Shown: piece after piece, positions 1-12,820 of the stretch
Numbering within the stretch: position 1 is the first letter of the stretch
Layout of the letters: the number at the start of each line of letters is the position of its first letter
From: Cruorifilaria tuberocauda
Taxonomy: Eukaryota > Nematoda > Chromadorea > Rhabditida > Onchocercidae
Assembly (NCBI GenBank): GCA_013365365.1
Contig: JABVXU010000010.1
Span: 310,001-374,000, forward strand
Direction of reading: 5' to 3'
Length of the DNA stretch: 64,000 nt
Notes under the pieces: generated by a model
Databases searched by the model: none
The model's input: the letters and a program-made list of their open reading frames with translations, nothing else
What the model was told of the DNA's origin: nothing
Made by a program: the position numbers and the translations under genes

Positions 1-293
1 CTTTTTATCAGAAGCGACGTATCTGGAAAATTAAATCAGGTTCTTGGATACAATGATTAAAATCGGCGATTTTGACTTAGAGAATCTTACAAAAGTATTA
101 TATTTAATTTAGTAGGATTTCTCACTTGATTGAAGGTTTAAGTTTTTGTTGCTTAAAAGTTTTTTAACTTATAAAGAAATAAACTTACAAATAGATTAAG
201 AAATAATCAAAGGGTTGTCAAAATTCGAAAACGAACTCATTAATTTGTGACGTTTTGGCGTTCATTTTCTCGAAAATATCTGGTTCGTAAACA

Positions 294-2582
294 ATGGGAT
301 CAATTGATTCCCTAGTTGATGGTTTTGTCCGGCAAAATTCTTCAAGGAGGATTGTTTTAATTACGGTTAGCTTTTGTATTGAAATCTGTTGATTACTATT
401 TCATGAACTTAAATTTTTTAGCCAGAATGTTTTGACAGGCTTGTTCTCCAGAGCTTTATGAAAGTTTTTAGATAAGCCTAGTCAGAATTGATAAAGTAAA
501 ACTATTAGTATTACAATTCAACGGTACTCGATAAATATATGTGTAATTCATTACTGAAACTTAAATAGTTATAGAGTGGTGGTACCAGAGTGCCACTGGA
601 AAAGAAAATGGTTCGATTTATTGATAATTTTTCTATGGGCACACGAGGTGCTGCTAGTGCCGAGTTAGTCCTTGCAATACATTTTGTAAAATGTCAATAA
701 GCTTATTTTTTTTACTCTTGATAATTTTAAGTTAATCAAGTACAGTTTCAATTCCTATGAGTATTAAATTCATTTATTTATAGCAACTCACATTTCTCTA
801 TATTATAGTATTACGTAACAGTATTGTATTTATTCGCCTGAAATGGAGCTATTTACTTTGTTAATCAGTAATAATTTATTTCAGGTATTTCTTGATGAAA
901 GGCTATGCTGTCATATTTTTTCACCGGGATAATTCTTTGAAACCTTTCAGACGAAAATTCTGTAATTTATTTGATCATTTAGTTGTGAGTAACTCAGGAA
1001 AAATCGAAGGCTTGTTAATTATATCACTTTGTTTATCTTGATGAAAATCATACTAGTATAATCATCTCGGCATAATGTGGCTCAAAACAGATTTCATTAT
1101 GGTGTCTCCCTCCGATTAATTATCTCCTTCCATTAGATTATATGGTTGAATATTACCGACTGTCTTCATAAGCTTCATAAGAAAAAAATGATTTTGAACT
1201 TGTCCCGCAAAACTTACCAGTTATCTGAAATTGATTGTATTAACATTCATACTTTATGCCTCAGAAATCCGTCAAAAATTCTAAAGATTCCACTAATTGC
1301 AGTTCGAAATGTGCCGGGTTTAGCAGAAGCTTTGACGTTATACAGTGAATATTCTGATCAGCTTCTAACGATATCATTCGTCGATGTGTCAGCCTACTTG
1401 ACAACTCTTGAAACGATTTGTTTCCATCTTCGGCCTTTAAGCTCATCCCTTCTGATTTACCTTGCCGCTGCTGTTTCGGATTTTTACATATCCGAGGAAA
1501 ATTTGGTGCTTATTTCGATCTTTTAAATAAATTCAAATATTACCAATTAGTAATTGTGACCGTGTTTTAATCTGCAAGTGATAGAAATTAGCATAACATC
1601 TCGACGTTTTAATATTAGAAAACGAATTCTGACATTATCATTTTAGCCAGAACACAAAATTCATTCAAATCAAGAAAATTTGCAACTATCGCTCAATATT
1701 GTTCCCAAAATTTTACAAAAACTGGTCAGAGATATCGTGCCAAAAGCATTCGTTGTTTCATTTAAGGTAGTTATTTTATTATGAATCTATCATGAAAACT
1801 CATAAAAGGAAAGCGATTTTTAAGACCTTTTCAATCATCGTTAGATCGCCACAGATTGAATAACAAAATTTAAATCACCCTCAACGCATTGTAACTTCGC
1901 ATATATTTTTGTCGGTTGTTTCAGCAGATCGGATATTTACTAATGTACGAGTGGACGTTTTAGTTCTTAAGTTAACATAGACTCTTCATTTCCAACTGCG
2001 AATATTTGTTAATTGTGATAATTTAAGTTCAAATCTGTATGGATATTCAATTTTTAGTTGGAAACTGATGAAACGATATTGGTTAGTAAGGCGCGTCAGG
2101 CCCTCCAGAATTATGGACACCAGGTGAATTTATATTATTAAAGATCCAAAGTGGTTTTAAAAATTCATTATAAGGAGGACATTTCCGTGGATGAATATTC
2201 CGGCTGAAGTGATGATTGGTTTTATGAATTTAGATTACTTGTGAGTAAAGATAGTAAATGTAGATTGAATTTCGAGCAGAATGGACAAAATTATTATACT
2301 GAAAGAGATGTAACTCACATTATCTTTCATTACTCGTTTAAAATAGTACTTATGTCTTGCCCATTATTCATTTTTTTATTAATTAAAACATAAACATGTT
2401 TATTGCAGCTAGTAATTGGAAATGTATTGGATACACGAAAAGAACGAGTAATATTTGTTAGCAATGGGGATAAAGAGGAAACCATATTCTTGAGCAATGA
2501 ACAAAAGGCTGCAGGTGTTGAAATCGAACGACTGATTATTAACAAACTTGTTGAAATGCATGATAAATTATTACTTACATAG
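294..2582 (+). CDS. PPCS: Phosphopantothenoylcysteine synthetase (PPCS)
   Basis: Eukaryotic PPCS joins 4'-phosphopantothenate to cysteine, the second step of coenzyme A synthesis in the cytosol. Seven exons with matching phases are seen: 294-365, 575-663, 885-984, 1137-1505, 1647-1766, 2058-2123 and 2409-2582 (stop TAG). They give 329 residues, against about 311 in human. Family motifs are clear: SGGTRVPLE and [17 protein letters not shown] near the N-terminus, [10 protein letters not shown] in exon 4, PEHKIHSN then [14 protein letters not shown] across exons 5-6, and [11 protein letters not shown] in exon 7. Exon 2 ends GA before a gttagt donor, and the split codon GA/G restores the conserved Glu. 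The ATG at 294 opens an exon that leads straight into RRIVLIT, the usual first strand of the Rossmann fold. The gene looks intact. An upstream non-coding exon or trans-spliced leader cannot be judged. Confidence 0.93.
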
Positions 2583-3786
2583 AATGACAAAATAGTTAAA
2601 GTGATGCGTATTGTAAATTATGGGTTCAATAACTGGTTAAGCATGTTAATCTTACGTAATCTTCCAACTATGCATTTCTTCAATTTGTTGTCATTCCAGG
2701 ATAGAATTTTTCAAGATATTTAATAATTTATTTATTGAAATATAACATAAAATTATTTACAAGATGCAATGGGATGTCGTAAATCTGAGAAAATGAATAC
2801 ATGTTACTTTTTGTTCATAATCGAATGATGAGTACTATTTTTTAATTTTCGGTCAAGTCTTTATAATAATTTTGTTTCAAAGGTTTCCAAGGTGAAATAA
2901 ATTCTGAATGCCAAAATCCAGAAAGCAAATCTTGGAAGTTATCAAACAGTTATCGTAGCGCCCTGAAAATAAAGAAAATGAGGAGACAACTGCTAGCATA
3001 GGACAAACACTACAAACCTTTCGAATTGTTAGTACATTTTTATTTCATTCTTGTTAATCGTTAATCGTTCAAAAGAGGAAATAGCAAAAATTACTTCCAG
3101 AACATTTCTGCAAAGAAAAAAAATTTCATTATTTGTTGTTTCCCGTTATTTATTTGTTGATTCATAAGGATAAAAAAAAATAAAGCTAAAATTAAGAATG
3201 AAGTTAAAAAACGTAAACAAAACTCCTTTACTGTATTGTTATCCTTATTCGTCGAGATTATATTATATACATCATATAACCTAATACAAAATGGATGGTG
3301 GTTCGAATGAAGAATAACAGTGTTTCATTTCATAGTTAATGATTATATGATTGAAAATTTAATGTCTATTTCTTTCGCACGCAAAAAAACATGCAAAAAA
3401 ATGAAAAACAAAGTATTTATTTCTAATTCTTCCTATCTCCATGGCCAATTAAAATCGGATCTATTAGTGGCTGCTCCGTTTTGCCTAAGCATATGGAATT
3501 TTTCTAAACTGATTTTTAGAGTTTTCCTATGCATTCATCTAACGTTATGATATTACACTTCATATATCATACTTCACAGTTCTAAAGTGTTAAAAGTGAA
3601 GAATAACAATTCTCTATCCAGAATCACATTGCAGAAGTCATGCTAACAATAACAGCAGTCAAACATCCCACAAATTTACCTGACAATATTCAATCGCTGC
3701 CTGAAACTCAAATTGATACACTTTAGGCTTCGTGTTTCGTTTTATTCAACTTAGTGCATCCATAACTGACTGAATTAGAATTAAAA
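2583..3786. other. Intergenic, between convergent PPCS and ARPC1 ends
   Basis: This 1.2 kb lies between the 3' ends of two convergent genes and so must hold both 3' UTRs. It is AT-rich with A-runs (for example near 3115-3180). Short open frames on the plus strand around 3320-3550 have no plausible splice context. I see no gene here. Confidence 0.6.
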
Positions 3787-6624
3787 TTAATACATCTCGG
3801 TTAATTTATATGCTCCATAAGCAATACGACAAACCCTTAGATCCCACAGCGCGATTAAGCCATCTATTGCACACGTACTGAATTTCTGCATATTATCACT
3901 ACGACCGCTGTGTGGTAAAATTCCTCTGAAGTTTTGCAATCACATTTCATTTCTTAAATTTCTTTACTTGAAATAAAGTTAATGTGTATAATTGAAACAC
4001 GATATACAATTCACTGCTTTTTCATAATTCTCGTAAGTTCTCATAATATCCACTTTATTATACTTTTAATGCATTATACCGAAATAAAAAGTCAAGAAGT
4101 GCTCACGTTATGGCATTTTGATGCATTGTTTTTAGGCGAACGTCAACAGCTTCAACAGCTGCATTTCGATCAATATTGCGGAATTTTTGCATTGCACTAT
4201 TAACATTTGTCGATTTCTGTTCTGATGGAATGTCAAGCTTGGTTACGAATTTGAGTTGATCATTTGAGTACATGAACAACATTGGAGAATAATCATGACC
4301 CTAAAATGTGTTAATATATGTTATTATTTGTATATTTTCTGTAAGATTTTGATTCTCAGCAAAAATTTGAATGAAAAATGACAGAAAATGGGAAAACATA
4401 CAGCTGCTACTAGACTATTTTCCGTGACCCATTGGATAGAAGTAAAAGGAAGGTAAATGGTGCGCAAAATGACAGCTTCTTCTAATGAACGATTAGTATC
4501 GATGACTGCAATAGTCGCATCATGAGCAACATAGGACAATCGACAACCAGATGGCGAAAACGCAACCTGATGAATCCATCCCGAACTTTTCACCTGAGTT
4601 ATGTTAAAAAAGTAAAGACATTGGTAGCTACATAACTTTGGTAATGTTTCCCATTAAAATGAAATCGAAATATGACGTGGGGATTAGAACAACATACTAA
4701 TGGGCATAATTCCGCTAGACCTTAAAAATTAGAGAAATACTCCTTTTCCCTTCAAATTCAAACATACTTCACACATCAAAGCACCAAAAGGCATTTTGGT
4801 ACCCCACGGATTCGGTGAAGGTTTCTCGTCCACTTCCTTCACATAAGCAGAAAAAACACGAGCCTGAAACGTGTAGCTAGTTCACAATGAAAAATACAGA
4901 AACATAGCAAAAAAGAAGTGTGATGCTAAATACGATTATTTTTTGAGCAATTTTTGAACCAATATCGAACAAACTCAAGTGAATGTCCTTCTCTGAAACA
5001 TATACTATAATCGTATTAAAACTATAACATTGAAATCAATTACTAGAATCACCTTAAAATCGCACGCACCGACGGCAAGTAACACATTATTGGGATGCCA
5101 ATCAATGCATGTAACAGTGGAACGGATCGGTTTTTTGATTTGCTTGCAAATCCACCAATCATTCTCTTTCTCATAGTAACAAATTGATACCAATTTAGCT
5201 CCGCTGCCAACAGCAAATTTATTTTCTGCAGGAAAATTATTCTATGCTATTTGACGTTTTTGTTCAATACTTTTCTCTCACAGAACTACGAAAATTGCCA
5301 ACAATTACCAGCTAGTGGGAAAATGTAGAATGCCTAAAAAATCTTTTGAAAATCCTGAATCTGAGAAAATGAACTGTGTATCAGTTAAATGAATATCATG
5401 TTACAATGAACATCATCTTTAAATATATTTCCGAGGTAATTTTTGCGTCACAAGCGCAACAACTTTGTTTCAAATGTGTCTTGATGTTAGCGACTAACTT
5501 TAACTAGCCCCATCTTTCGTTCGCAAACTTCACTCGAGCAAGTAATAACTCAATTTTTCAAAATAAAAAGGTTTTAATATCTGGCGTAAAAAATATTCAA
5601 AAAATAACTCTCTTAGTTTTGACAAACTACTAACTGATTTTGAGTAACTGATAAAAAACAAACCATATGGTGACCATCTCACGCATGTTGCTCCTCTCTG
5701 CATGCGTACAACTACTAATTCGGGTTTCCAATGCCCCCCATCAAAGGTCCATACAAAAGCATTTTTATCCTGAATATTAAAAAAATTAAAACGACAAGTT
5801 ACAATATGTAGTAAGAGGTACTTCTGTGGAGAAGAAATAATCTCTGTAGATGAATATCAATTTACTGTCGGTTGATTCGAATTTAGAAATTTTGGTAAAT
5901 AATAGAAAATCATGATACGTAGAACTATTACTCTGATGATACAAATCTCCTCATTGAAAAAAAGCAAGTTGTAAGACTTGCCTGTGCACATGAAACAATC
6001 CGATTGGTTTTCGGAGCCCAGTCCAGTCCAGTTATCGGCAAATCATGTTCAGCCAACAATGCCACTAATGTCCATCGTCCATTTTGCCATTGAAATACAT
6101 GAATTTCGTTATTTGATGGTGAAACAGCGAGCACTAAGAATAAGCAGTAATGATTTTCCAAAAAGGCAAGCAAAGAATATTTGAAGATTGACAAATATGC
6201 AAGTAAAACTTTAAATTCCTTCCTGAAGGAAATAACGTGAATATATCTTCAACTTTTTATATGTTTAAAAGATATAACGAAAGTTGATGAAACTTGACAT
6301 AAAGCACAAACCGAGGGTATTATTCAACATGTCAAATATCAATATAACTTAATTCTGTTCGCCGTAATTTGAAACAAAAAAAGTCATGAATCAAAAGGAG
6401 CAGAAACAACAGAGGAAAAAATGCGACTAATTTCGAAAAATATAAATTAGTAGAATTTTAATTTGGATATCAACTTTTCTCTAATCCTTTACTTATTCTA
6501 ATGTCCAATGGTTAGTAATGGTTACAAGAACAAAAAACATCAAACTTGTTCGATCACGATTCCACGCATGGCACGATATTGGACCTATTTCTAGATTCCA
6601 GTGCTGTACGGGAAACGTAGGCAT
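3787..6624 (-). CDS. ARPC1: Actin-related protein 2/3 complex subunit 1 (ARPC1, WD40)
   Basis: ARPC1 is the seven-bladed WD40 subunit of the Arp2/3 actin-nucleating complex. Eight exons run leftwards: 6546-6624, 5982-6133, 5664-5769, 5053-5225, 4768-4863, 4402-4593, 4107-4300 and 3787-3925. All phases agree and give 376 residues, the family length being about 372. Hallmarks are [12 protein letters not shown] at the N-terminus, [89 protein letters not shown] and [17 protein letters not shown]. The last exon, with [15 protein letters not shown], ends soon after the final blade. Intron 2 starts with GC (CAG/gcaagt, donor at 5981-5980) rather than GT, because only that junction gives [12 protein letters not shown]. 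The ATG at 6624 follows a TTTTTAG that could be a cis- or trans-splice acceptor. Confidence 0.95.
5976..5981 (-). other. GC-AG intron donor (GCAAGT) in ARPC1
   Basis: The exon 2 codons end in CAG at 5982 and the intron begins gcaagt. No GT in the neighbourhood keeps the frame into exon 3 at 5769, which begins with GAT for the conserved Asp of the family motif D-K-N-A-F-V-W. The acceptor is an ordinary attcag. Confidence 0.85.
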
Positions 6625-7119
6625 TCTTGACTTTGGTCGTCTCTAAAAATAGTTAAGCAAACATAGACCTTACAACTAACATATAAGCAAGTTATAAATA
6701 TTAGGAAAATCGGTCATTTAGAAAAAAATGAAAAAAGACGGAGAGGGAGAAATGTCTTCAGGATAATCTCTCAGCTTATTGGGACAACGAACGATTTCTC
6801 ACAACACTAAGATAACGGGATTTCTCAAAATAACGAGACAATCACCAAATCAGTACAATGTCCTGCAGGAGGCTATAGAATAGAGTGGAATAGAATGCAC
6901 AGGGAGATGAAGTCCGATCGAAACACCGTTGTCTCGTGATACAGTGGGGCAGAAAATAGTGTTTGTATTTTGATGACAAAAATTCCTAAAATTTGCAATG
7001 TATGATGTAGCAGAAAGTGTAGGTGAGATTGTATGAGAGTAGAGAGCAGAGATTGATAAGATTAAACAGAGAGTTGAAAAAATCAATACACGTGTTGATA
7101 GAGAACGTATTTATCATCG
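6625..7119. other. Divergent upstream region of ARPC1
   Basis: This is about 0.5 kb between the start of ARPC1 (leftward) and a small possible gene (rightward). It holds an A/G-rich stretch at 6720-6760. The open frame on the minus strand at 6850-7086 has no family resemblance and is probably a shadow. Confidence 0.5.
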
Positions 7120-7370
7120 ATGTCGGTTGTTACTGATGATGAATTTTTGCGTCTCTCAGATTTAGGTGAAAAAGACGTGGGTTATGTGAAACGGCCAAGC
7201 ACGGGAGAAAGATCATTTTCATTTCAAGTAAGGCAGTCATTTGTGCTAGTTTATTTACTGCAATACCAACTGTGGCTTATATGGTCGGACAACAGCCCAG
7301 TATCAACAACTTTGGTTTACTCAATCCATCCTCATCACAGAGATTTGAAACCTATTGTTCAAATATTTAG
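7120..7370 (+). CDS. Possible small two-exon gene, unrecognised
   Basis: An ATG at 7120 opens 36 codons of good coding appearance (TDDEFLRLSDLGEKDVGYVK is a representative stretch). They end at CAA/gtaagg (exon 7120-7227). A 68-nt intron would end at ...gacaacag before 7296. It leads in frame to PSINNFGLLNPSSSQRF and a TAG at 7368-7370, giving 60 residues in all. I do not recognise the product. It has no signal peptide or membrane segment and is rich in Ser and charged residues. The gene lies divergent from ARPC1 and downstream of nothing. It could instead be the 5' exons of a longer gene, or a chance pairing of signals. Confidence 0.35.
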
Positions 7371-8092
7371 GCTAAAAATATTTAAAACGGAAATACCAAA
7401 TCAAATACTGGGGTTCATGTCTCAATTGAATAAATAATGATTTATCGCCATCCTAATTCAATATAGTGCAAAATTAGTTTAATGTCAACAGAAGTGAGAG
7501 TAATTCATATAATTCAATTCATCCAGAAGAAATTATGTGAATTTAAATTTTCAAATTTATTTTGAAAAAAGTTCTCTTTGTCTTCTTCGACTGCTATCCG
7601 ACAACTCTCATATTTTCATTCATTTATTTTCTCCGTTTTAACGGAAGGCAATATGACAAAACAGAACATTGGTGAAATCAAATACTTTATCCAACAACCA
7701 TTACAAAAAAAGTCGATTGCAAAAACGACAACATTTTCTTGGAAGCATATTTTTAATGGCACATGCAACGGATGCTAGCGATCATAAGTGACATGTGAGT
7801 AACCATACATGATCTGAACTTCGAATCCAGTAATTTATAGAAGGACATTGAAGTAGATTGGTATGCAAAGACATACATGCCATAAAATATCAATTTTTAC
7901 AAAATATTTACGATTTTAAAACAATTAAAGCGAAACAATAATTAAAATTAAAACAACTTACTTCCAAATATTTCAATTCACAGAAAATTTTCTCTATTAT
8001 CCGCTAACATTCACCTTGTCCAATGAAAAAATTTAATAGAAGAAAAATTATGCGAACATCATTTTTTGCAATATCTTGGCATCCTGCTAAAT
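7371..8092. other. Non-coding stretch 3' of the CENP-B-like gene
   Basis: This AT-rich stretch lies before the stop codon of the leftward gene that ends at 8093. An open frame at 7578-7778 (+) lacks a usable acceptor in phase with the exon at 7120-7227, so it was not joined to it. Nothing else was recognised. Confidence 0.5.
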
Positions 8093-11000
8093 TCAGGTAG
8101 ACATCTTTTCGGCCGCCTTTCGCTGTGCAGCTATTATAGCTAAACTTTTCTGCAGTTCTACTAACACCGGTAAGAGATTGATATTGTTCGAAACAATGTA
8201 AGCACGTAAAGTATCTATAGCTTGTGCAACCTGAAACTGCCAAGAAATAAAAATGTGAGCAACATCAGGAAAGCACGAAGAGTGTCTCAATTCATTTATG
8301 AAACTCCTTATCAATTTAACTTCATCTCTTTGCTCCTGCTAAAAAATGAAAATCTTTAGACTAATTAAATCGCGAAGTACGCAAGAAAATCCATCGTAAG
8401 AAAATTAATTAGTAATGTTTGTTAATAAACAACTAGTGCTGATAATTTTAAAACGCTCAAGAAAATATACCTCAATTTCATTTACACGATAACAGCATGT
8501 TTCGAGCAGTGCTTGAACTGACGATGCTCCAATTTCAGAAACGTTAACTGTTGGAAGTAACAAATTTTGTTCTAAAACCAACAAAATTAATAAAAAGCAT
8601 TAAATTATTGTAGCTGAAATAGGTAAGGAGCTCTTGGATATTTTTTTCTAGTTTCTTATATAATTTCCGTCATATAATTTCAAGTACATATCTTAAAACA
8701 AGTTCAATTTTTAAAATTATTAAGGAGATGAAATGAGCCAGTATAAAAAATTCAGATTAGTACTGAAATTAATATTGATTTCTACAAGACTTTGAAGCAA
8801 AATTTTAAAATTAAGACAAACCATTCGCGGCTGATGGGCCTGGTAAAAGTTTTTGTATGTCCAACGGACTAGTCGTCCGAATTGCTGCTGTTGCTTGAGT
8901 TGGACTTGCCACTGCTTAAAAAAAAGATTAAATTTATATAAAACTGAAGATTTCCTTTTTTGAAAGACCGAAATTTGCAAAATATAACGACTTTTCAGAA
9001 GTATGAATATTGTATTTTTTATGCGTTTACTTATATAAATTAAATATGCAGAGATTAAATATATTACAAATTAATTTGAAAATAAAGCAGATTTAATATA
9101 AATAAGTTTTCACTCTAACCTATACCACTATCAGATCCATCAACTGAAGCGAGAACAGCCGCATCTGCTGCATCCATCAGGAACTTATTTGCATCTAGCA
9201 CAGCAGATAGTGAATTGGTGTCTCGAGTCAGATTTGGACTTGGAGTTGTTGATCGAGCTAAAGAATGTAAACTTCGGAAAACAAATATGATTCGAATACT
9301 TACATTGCTCTATAAATTCTAAGATAATATTTCGGATAACTCTTCTTCATGATATCTTTTAGAAAAAAAGATATTTAAAATTAAAAACCATTTCAAAAAT
9401 CGTATGGAAGCATCAGCCTGCTATTAAAAAAGGTAGATTATCATACTGTATTTGGAAAATTTCTGAAAAGAAATACAGATTTTTATTTCCAGGCCGTCAT
9501 TTATGGAGTTTGCTTCCTCAGGATCCGCTTCGTAAATAACAGGTTTTCCAGTCATCGTCTTGAGATCAATGCAATGACGCCTTTTGAATGAATCTAACCA
9601 ACCTTCGGAAGCTTTGAAACTGTGTAGACCTAAAGCTATTTGAGTGCTTAACAGTTCTTCTGGGAAAGAGTTATTAGAAAATTTTTCCAGAACAAAATGT
9701 ACTATGCATCGGTAGAGGACGTGATAATGATATTGACAATGATAATGATGAATGATAATAATAGTGATAGTGATAATAATAATATTGATAATGATAGTTG
9801 ATAATTGATAATGATCTTCGTATTCTCAGATTAGTTCCTTCAGCAGCTGATAAAAACAAACCAAAAAAGAAGCCAGATTTCACTAGTCTACTATTTCTCA
9901 GAATATCTGAAATCACCTAATTCATGTGCAATTTTCAAAGCTTGTTCTTTCAACTGTCGACCATTAAGCCAGATTTTCTGGTCCCGGCACTGACAAAAAA
10001 AGTTCCACATTTGCATATTTAAACGCACATAAACAGTACGACGGCGTTTTAAAGTGAATAGATCAGACCAATTGGTGCGAAATATTGAAATACGATTTGA
10101 CAATACGTCAGCGATCTACAAGAAAACATGCCTATTTATTTGCTTGTGGCACTTCGATAAAAATTTGCGATCAAGCTATTGTCGGATGGTCAAATTTCAT
10201 TCAAATGATGAATTTCTCTTCAATTATTTATTTTCAAAATACCTGCAATTTGCTTACTCCATACTTCTCTTCGATTTCATGCGGCAACATTCCTGCATCA
10301 AAATCAGTTAAAATCATGTGTTTCTCTTCCTCGCACAACTCTCTGATGTTTTTTGCTGTTGTGCTGCAAAAGTTCACCATAAATAGACCATTTAGTTTGT
10401 ATTGAATGCCATGTTACTCTTTTCTTTCAAAATTACACATACTGAAATACTAATAAAATCATATAGTATTTCACTATGTTTAATACTGAAATTAAACTGA
10501 AATCAGCTACCTGCATTCCAACATTTCGGTCTCTTCCAACAAATTTTCTGCTTCGTCGTTTAAATTCTCCACTCTTTTATTCGAACCATCAACAGTTGCT
10601 GATGGCTGCGTTGCATTTAAACCTTAAAATATCCACATTTCATAAGTTACAAACAGAATATAAACATTTCCCGACATTTAGTTTCAAACTTCGAGGTAGG
10701 AAAATGAAGTGAAATGAAAAATTCAGGCTCAATTAGTCCAACATAAATTCTCCACTCACATGAGAAAAGTTGTGAAGAAATCGATGAATTTACAAATGAT
10801 GCTGGCTGATCCGTTCCTGATTGTTCTTCCCCTTTATATAAGCGTGATTGCGAAACCATAGGAGAACTGATTAAAGGAGATGATGAATTTTGAGCAAAAT
10901 CATTCTGGTCAGTAACTTCATATGAATTGTTATTCTAAAATTTAATTAAATTTAGTATTTCATTCGATACATTTATAGCAAATAAAAAAACAAAAAAAAC

Positions 11001-12820
11001 GGGAAATCCTGTTCGAACACATGTTGCACTTTCAACCTGCAGCATGGAATAATCACCGAATTTCATTTTAAAAATATTTCGATAAAATGTGCGGACAATA
11101 GTTTAAAATTTAATTTTTAAAATGCTTACAAGCTGATAAAAACCAATTTCATCATATTAAGCGAGAAAAGATCATAAACTACTCACACTTCTCTCGCTGT
11201 CAATTATTTCAGAATTAGGAGACATTTCAGTATCACTTTTAATAGAAGACATGACCCGTTTTGGAATCTGAAATTGAAGTTAACTTATATGTAACCGTCC
11301 CGATTTAAAAGAACAAAATCCCTTCATAAAACCCAGGTAATAGAAATAGTAATTCTGAGATTATTATAAATAGAATTATAAAAATTATTTAAAAAACAAA
11401 TAAATAAGGAGAAATACTTTCTATGTAGGAAGTAATGATATATTCAAACAGAAGAAAGCAGAACTGATAGTTTTCAACTACGTATATATAAGTCATACCA
11501 ATATCCAAAATTCATAAATTCTAAAGCTGCTATTAAATTGTGAAGCTACAAACCATTTTACCTTAGTTTGAGGCGAATCAAAAAAAGATGTTTTGGAGCG
11601 TTTCCCCATCTTAGAGATCGACTTCTTCTTATTCAACAACGATGATTTACTTGGATGCTAAAGAAAAAAAGAAGAGTGAATTGATTTTGAAGAATTTAAC
11701 AAAATTACCATCGATTTTAATCTGGAGATAACAAATCTATTTCTTTTATTAAATGATTTTATTAAACATTTAGATTATGGAAAAAAACAAGGCGAAAAAA
11801 TAGCAAGATGATTATAAAGTTTTGACTATGTTGTAACGTTTTTTTAAATATACCGCTTTAGAAGAATCGTCATCAATCACAGCAACAACAGCGGCTTTTC
11901 CAGCTTTTCGGTTTTCCGGATTATCAGCAACTGATTCCGTCATTTTTTGTTTCCCAATTTTCAGAACCTAAACGAAAAGATATTTCATAAACTACGGTAT
12001 AAATTTTTTTCAAAGATTTCATCAAAAAGCAGCAAAACTTTCCCTCGCCTAAGTTTCTATTTTTTATTTTCATGAGGAATCTGCCAATCCGTAATTTGCC
12101 ACATTTTATTTCGGCGTAGTGAAAAGAATAAAAATCCCAGTGGAAAAGAATATAAGAAATTCCGGTAAATCCGGTAAAACTGAAATGAAGTAATAGTTAA
12201 CCAAAGTAATAAAAAATTTATCAACGCAACTTGAAACTTATGGTGAGATAAGGAAGGATGAATGGACGGGAAAACGAAGTGAGCTGAGGGATTGATAGAA
12301 TGAGAAGAGTAAGAAAGCAGCATAAAGGTCGCAGTGTTATGCAAATTTAGTTGCTTTATGAACAGTCTCAGTAATTTCTCCGTGTTTCATTTGAAATGAA
12401 TTCGAACTGTTATCCATTCTATCCTGAGATTTCTCAAATCTCTTACTTTCTTACTCCTCATCCTTTCACTACTTTACCTCTTTTTCTCCCTCCTCCTCCT
12501 CTCTCTTTTTCTTTCCCTCTACTCTTAAAGACGAAAAATGAAACTTTGTTCTCTCAAACTGAAAATATACGTTGATTTTTTCCTTCCCAAATATCTAATT
12601 ATTTTCAAAGACGTAACAAATAGCGTAATGAAAAATGACTTTAACATTTCCTGAAGTCGAGAAATTAATGGGAAAAAAATTTCAAATTAATTTGAATGAT
12701 TACCGCATTTTTCCAGGCCATTTTATATCCAGTTTTCGATATGACATTAGTTGTCTTGGCTGTCGATGTGTTAGTTGTGGACGGTAACGGTGAAGCTGAA
12801 TGCTTTGCAGGACGCCGCAT
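8093..12820 (-). CDS. CENP-B/pogo-type double HTH nuclear protein without a transposase domain
   Basis: Thirteen exons run leftwards: 12704-12820, 11854-11967, 11562-11657, 11187-11267, 10760-10934, 10511-10622, 10243-10363, 9917-10115, 9477-9611, 9120-9257, 8822-8914, 8471-8571 and 8093-8338, giving about 575 residues. Residues 1-230 are low-complexity with basic patches (LNKKKSISKMGKRSK), as in nuclear proteins. Residues about 235-275 form a psq/CENP-B N-type HTH (EEEKHMILTDFDAGMLPHEI, EEKYGVSKLQ). Residues about 310-365 form the CENPB/Tc5-type HTH (QMWNFFCQCRDQKIWLNGRQ, LKEQALKIAHEL, ASEGWLDSFKRRH). No DDE catalytic domain follows. Instead there are Ser/Thr/Ala-rich exons and a helical C-terminus. 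This suggests a domesticated pogo/Tigger-derived DNA-binding protein, its target being unknown. Two points are uncertain. The junction between exons 8 and 9 is odd (reported separately), and the last exon may hide a 94-nt intron that starts gttaaa after GATGAA and ends at tttcag. Confidence 0.75.
9615..9912. repeat. Segment flanked by 5-bp direct repeats TGAAA, inside the CENPB HTH
   Basis: TGAAA is found at 9615-9619 and again at 9908-9912 (TTTCA on the coding strand). Removing the DNA between one copy and the other joins the coding strand to read HELGDFKASEGWL, exactly the family pattern. No GT donor allows this: the nearest phase-correct donor and acceptor (9916 and 9612) drop four residues. 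The repeats may be coincidence or a target-site duplication. Confidence 0.5.
9721..9815 (+). repeat. Imperfect GATAAT/GATAGT microsatellite
   Basis: A run of degenerate TGATAATGA, AATAATAGTGATAGTGATAAT and TGATAATTGATAATGAT units is seen. It lies within the interruption between exons 8 and 9 of the CENP-B-like gene. Confidence 0.8.
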
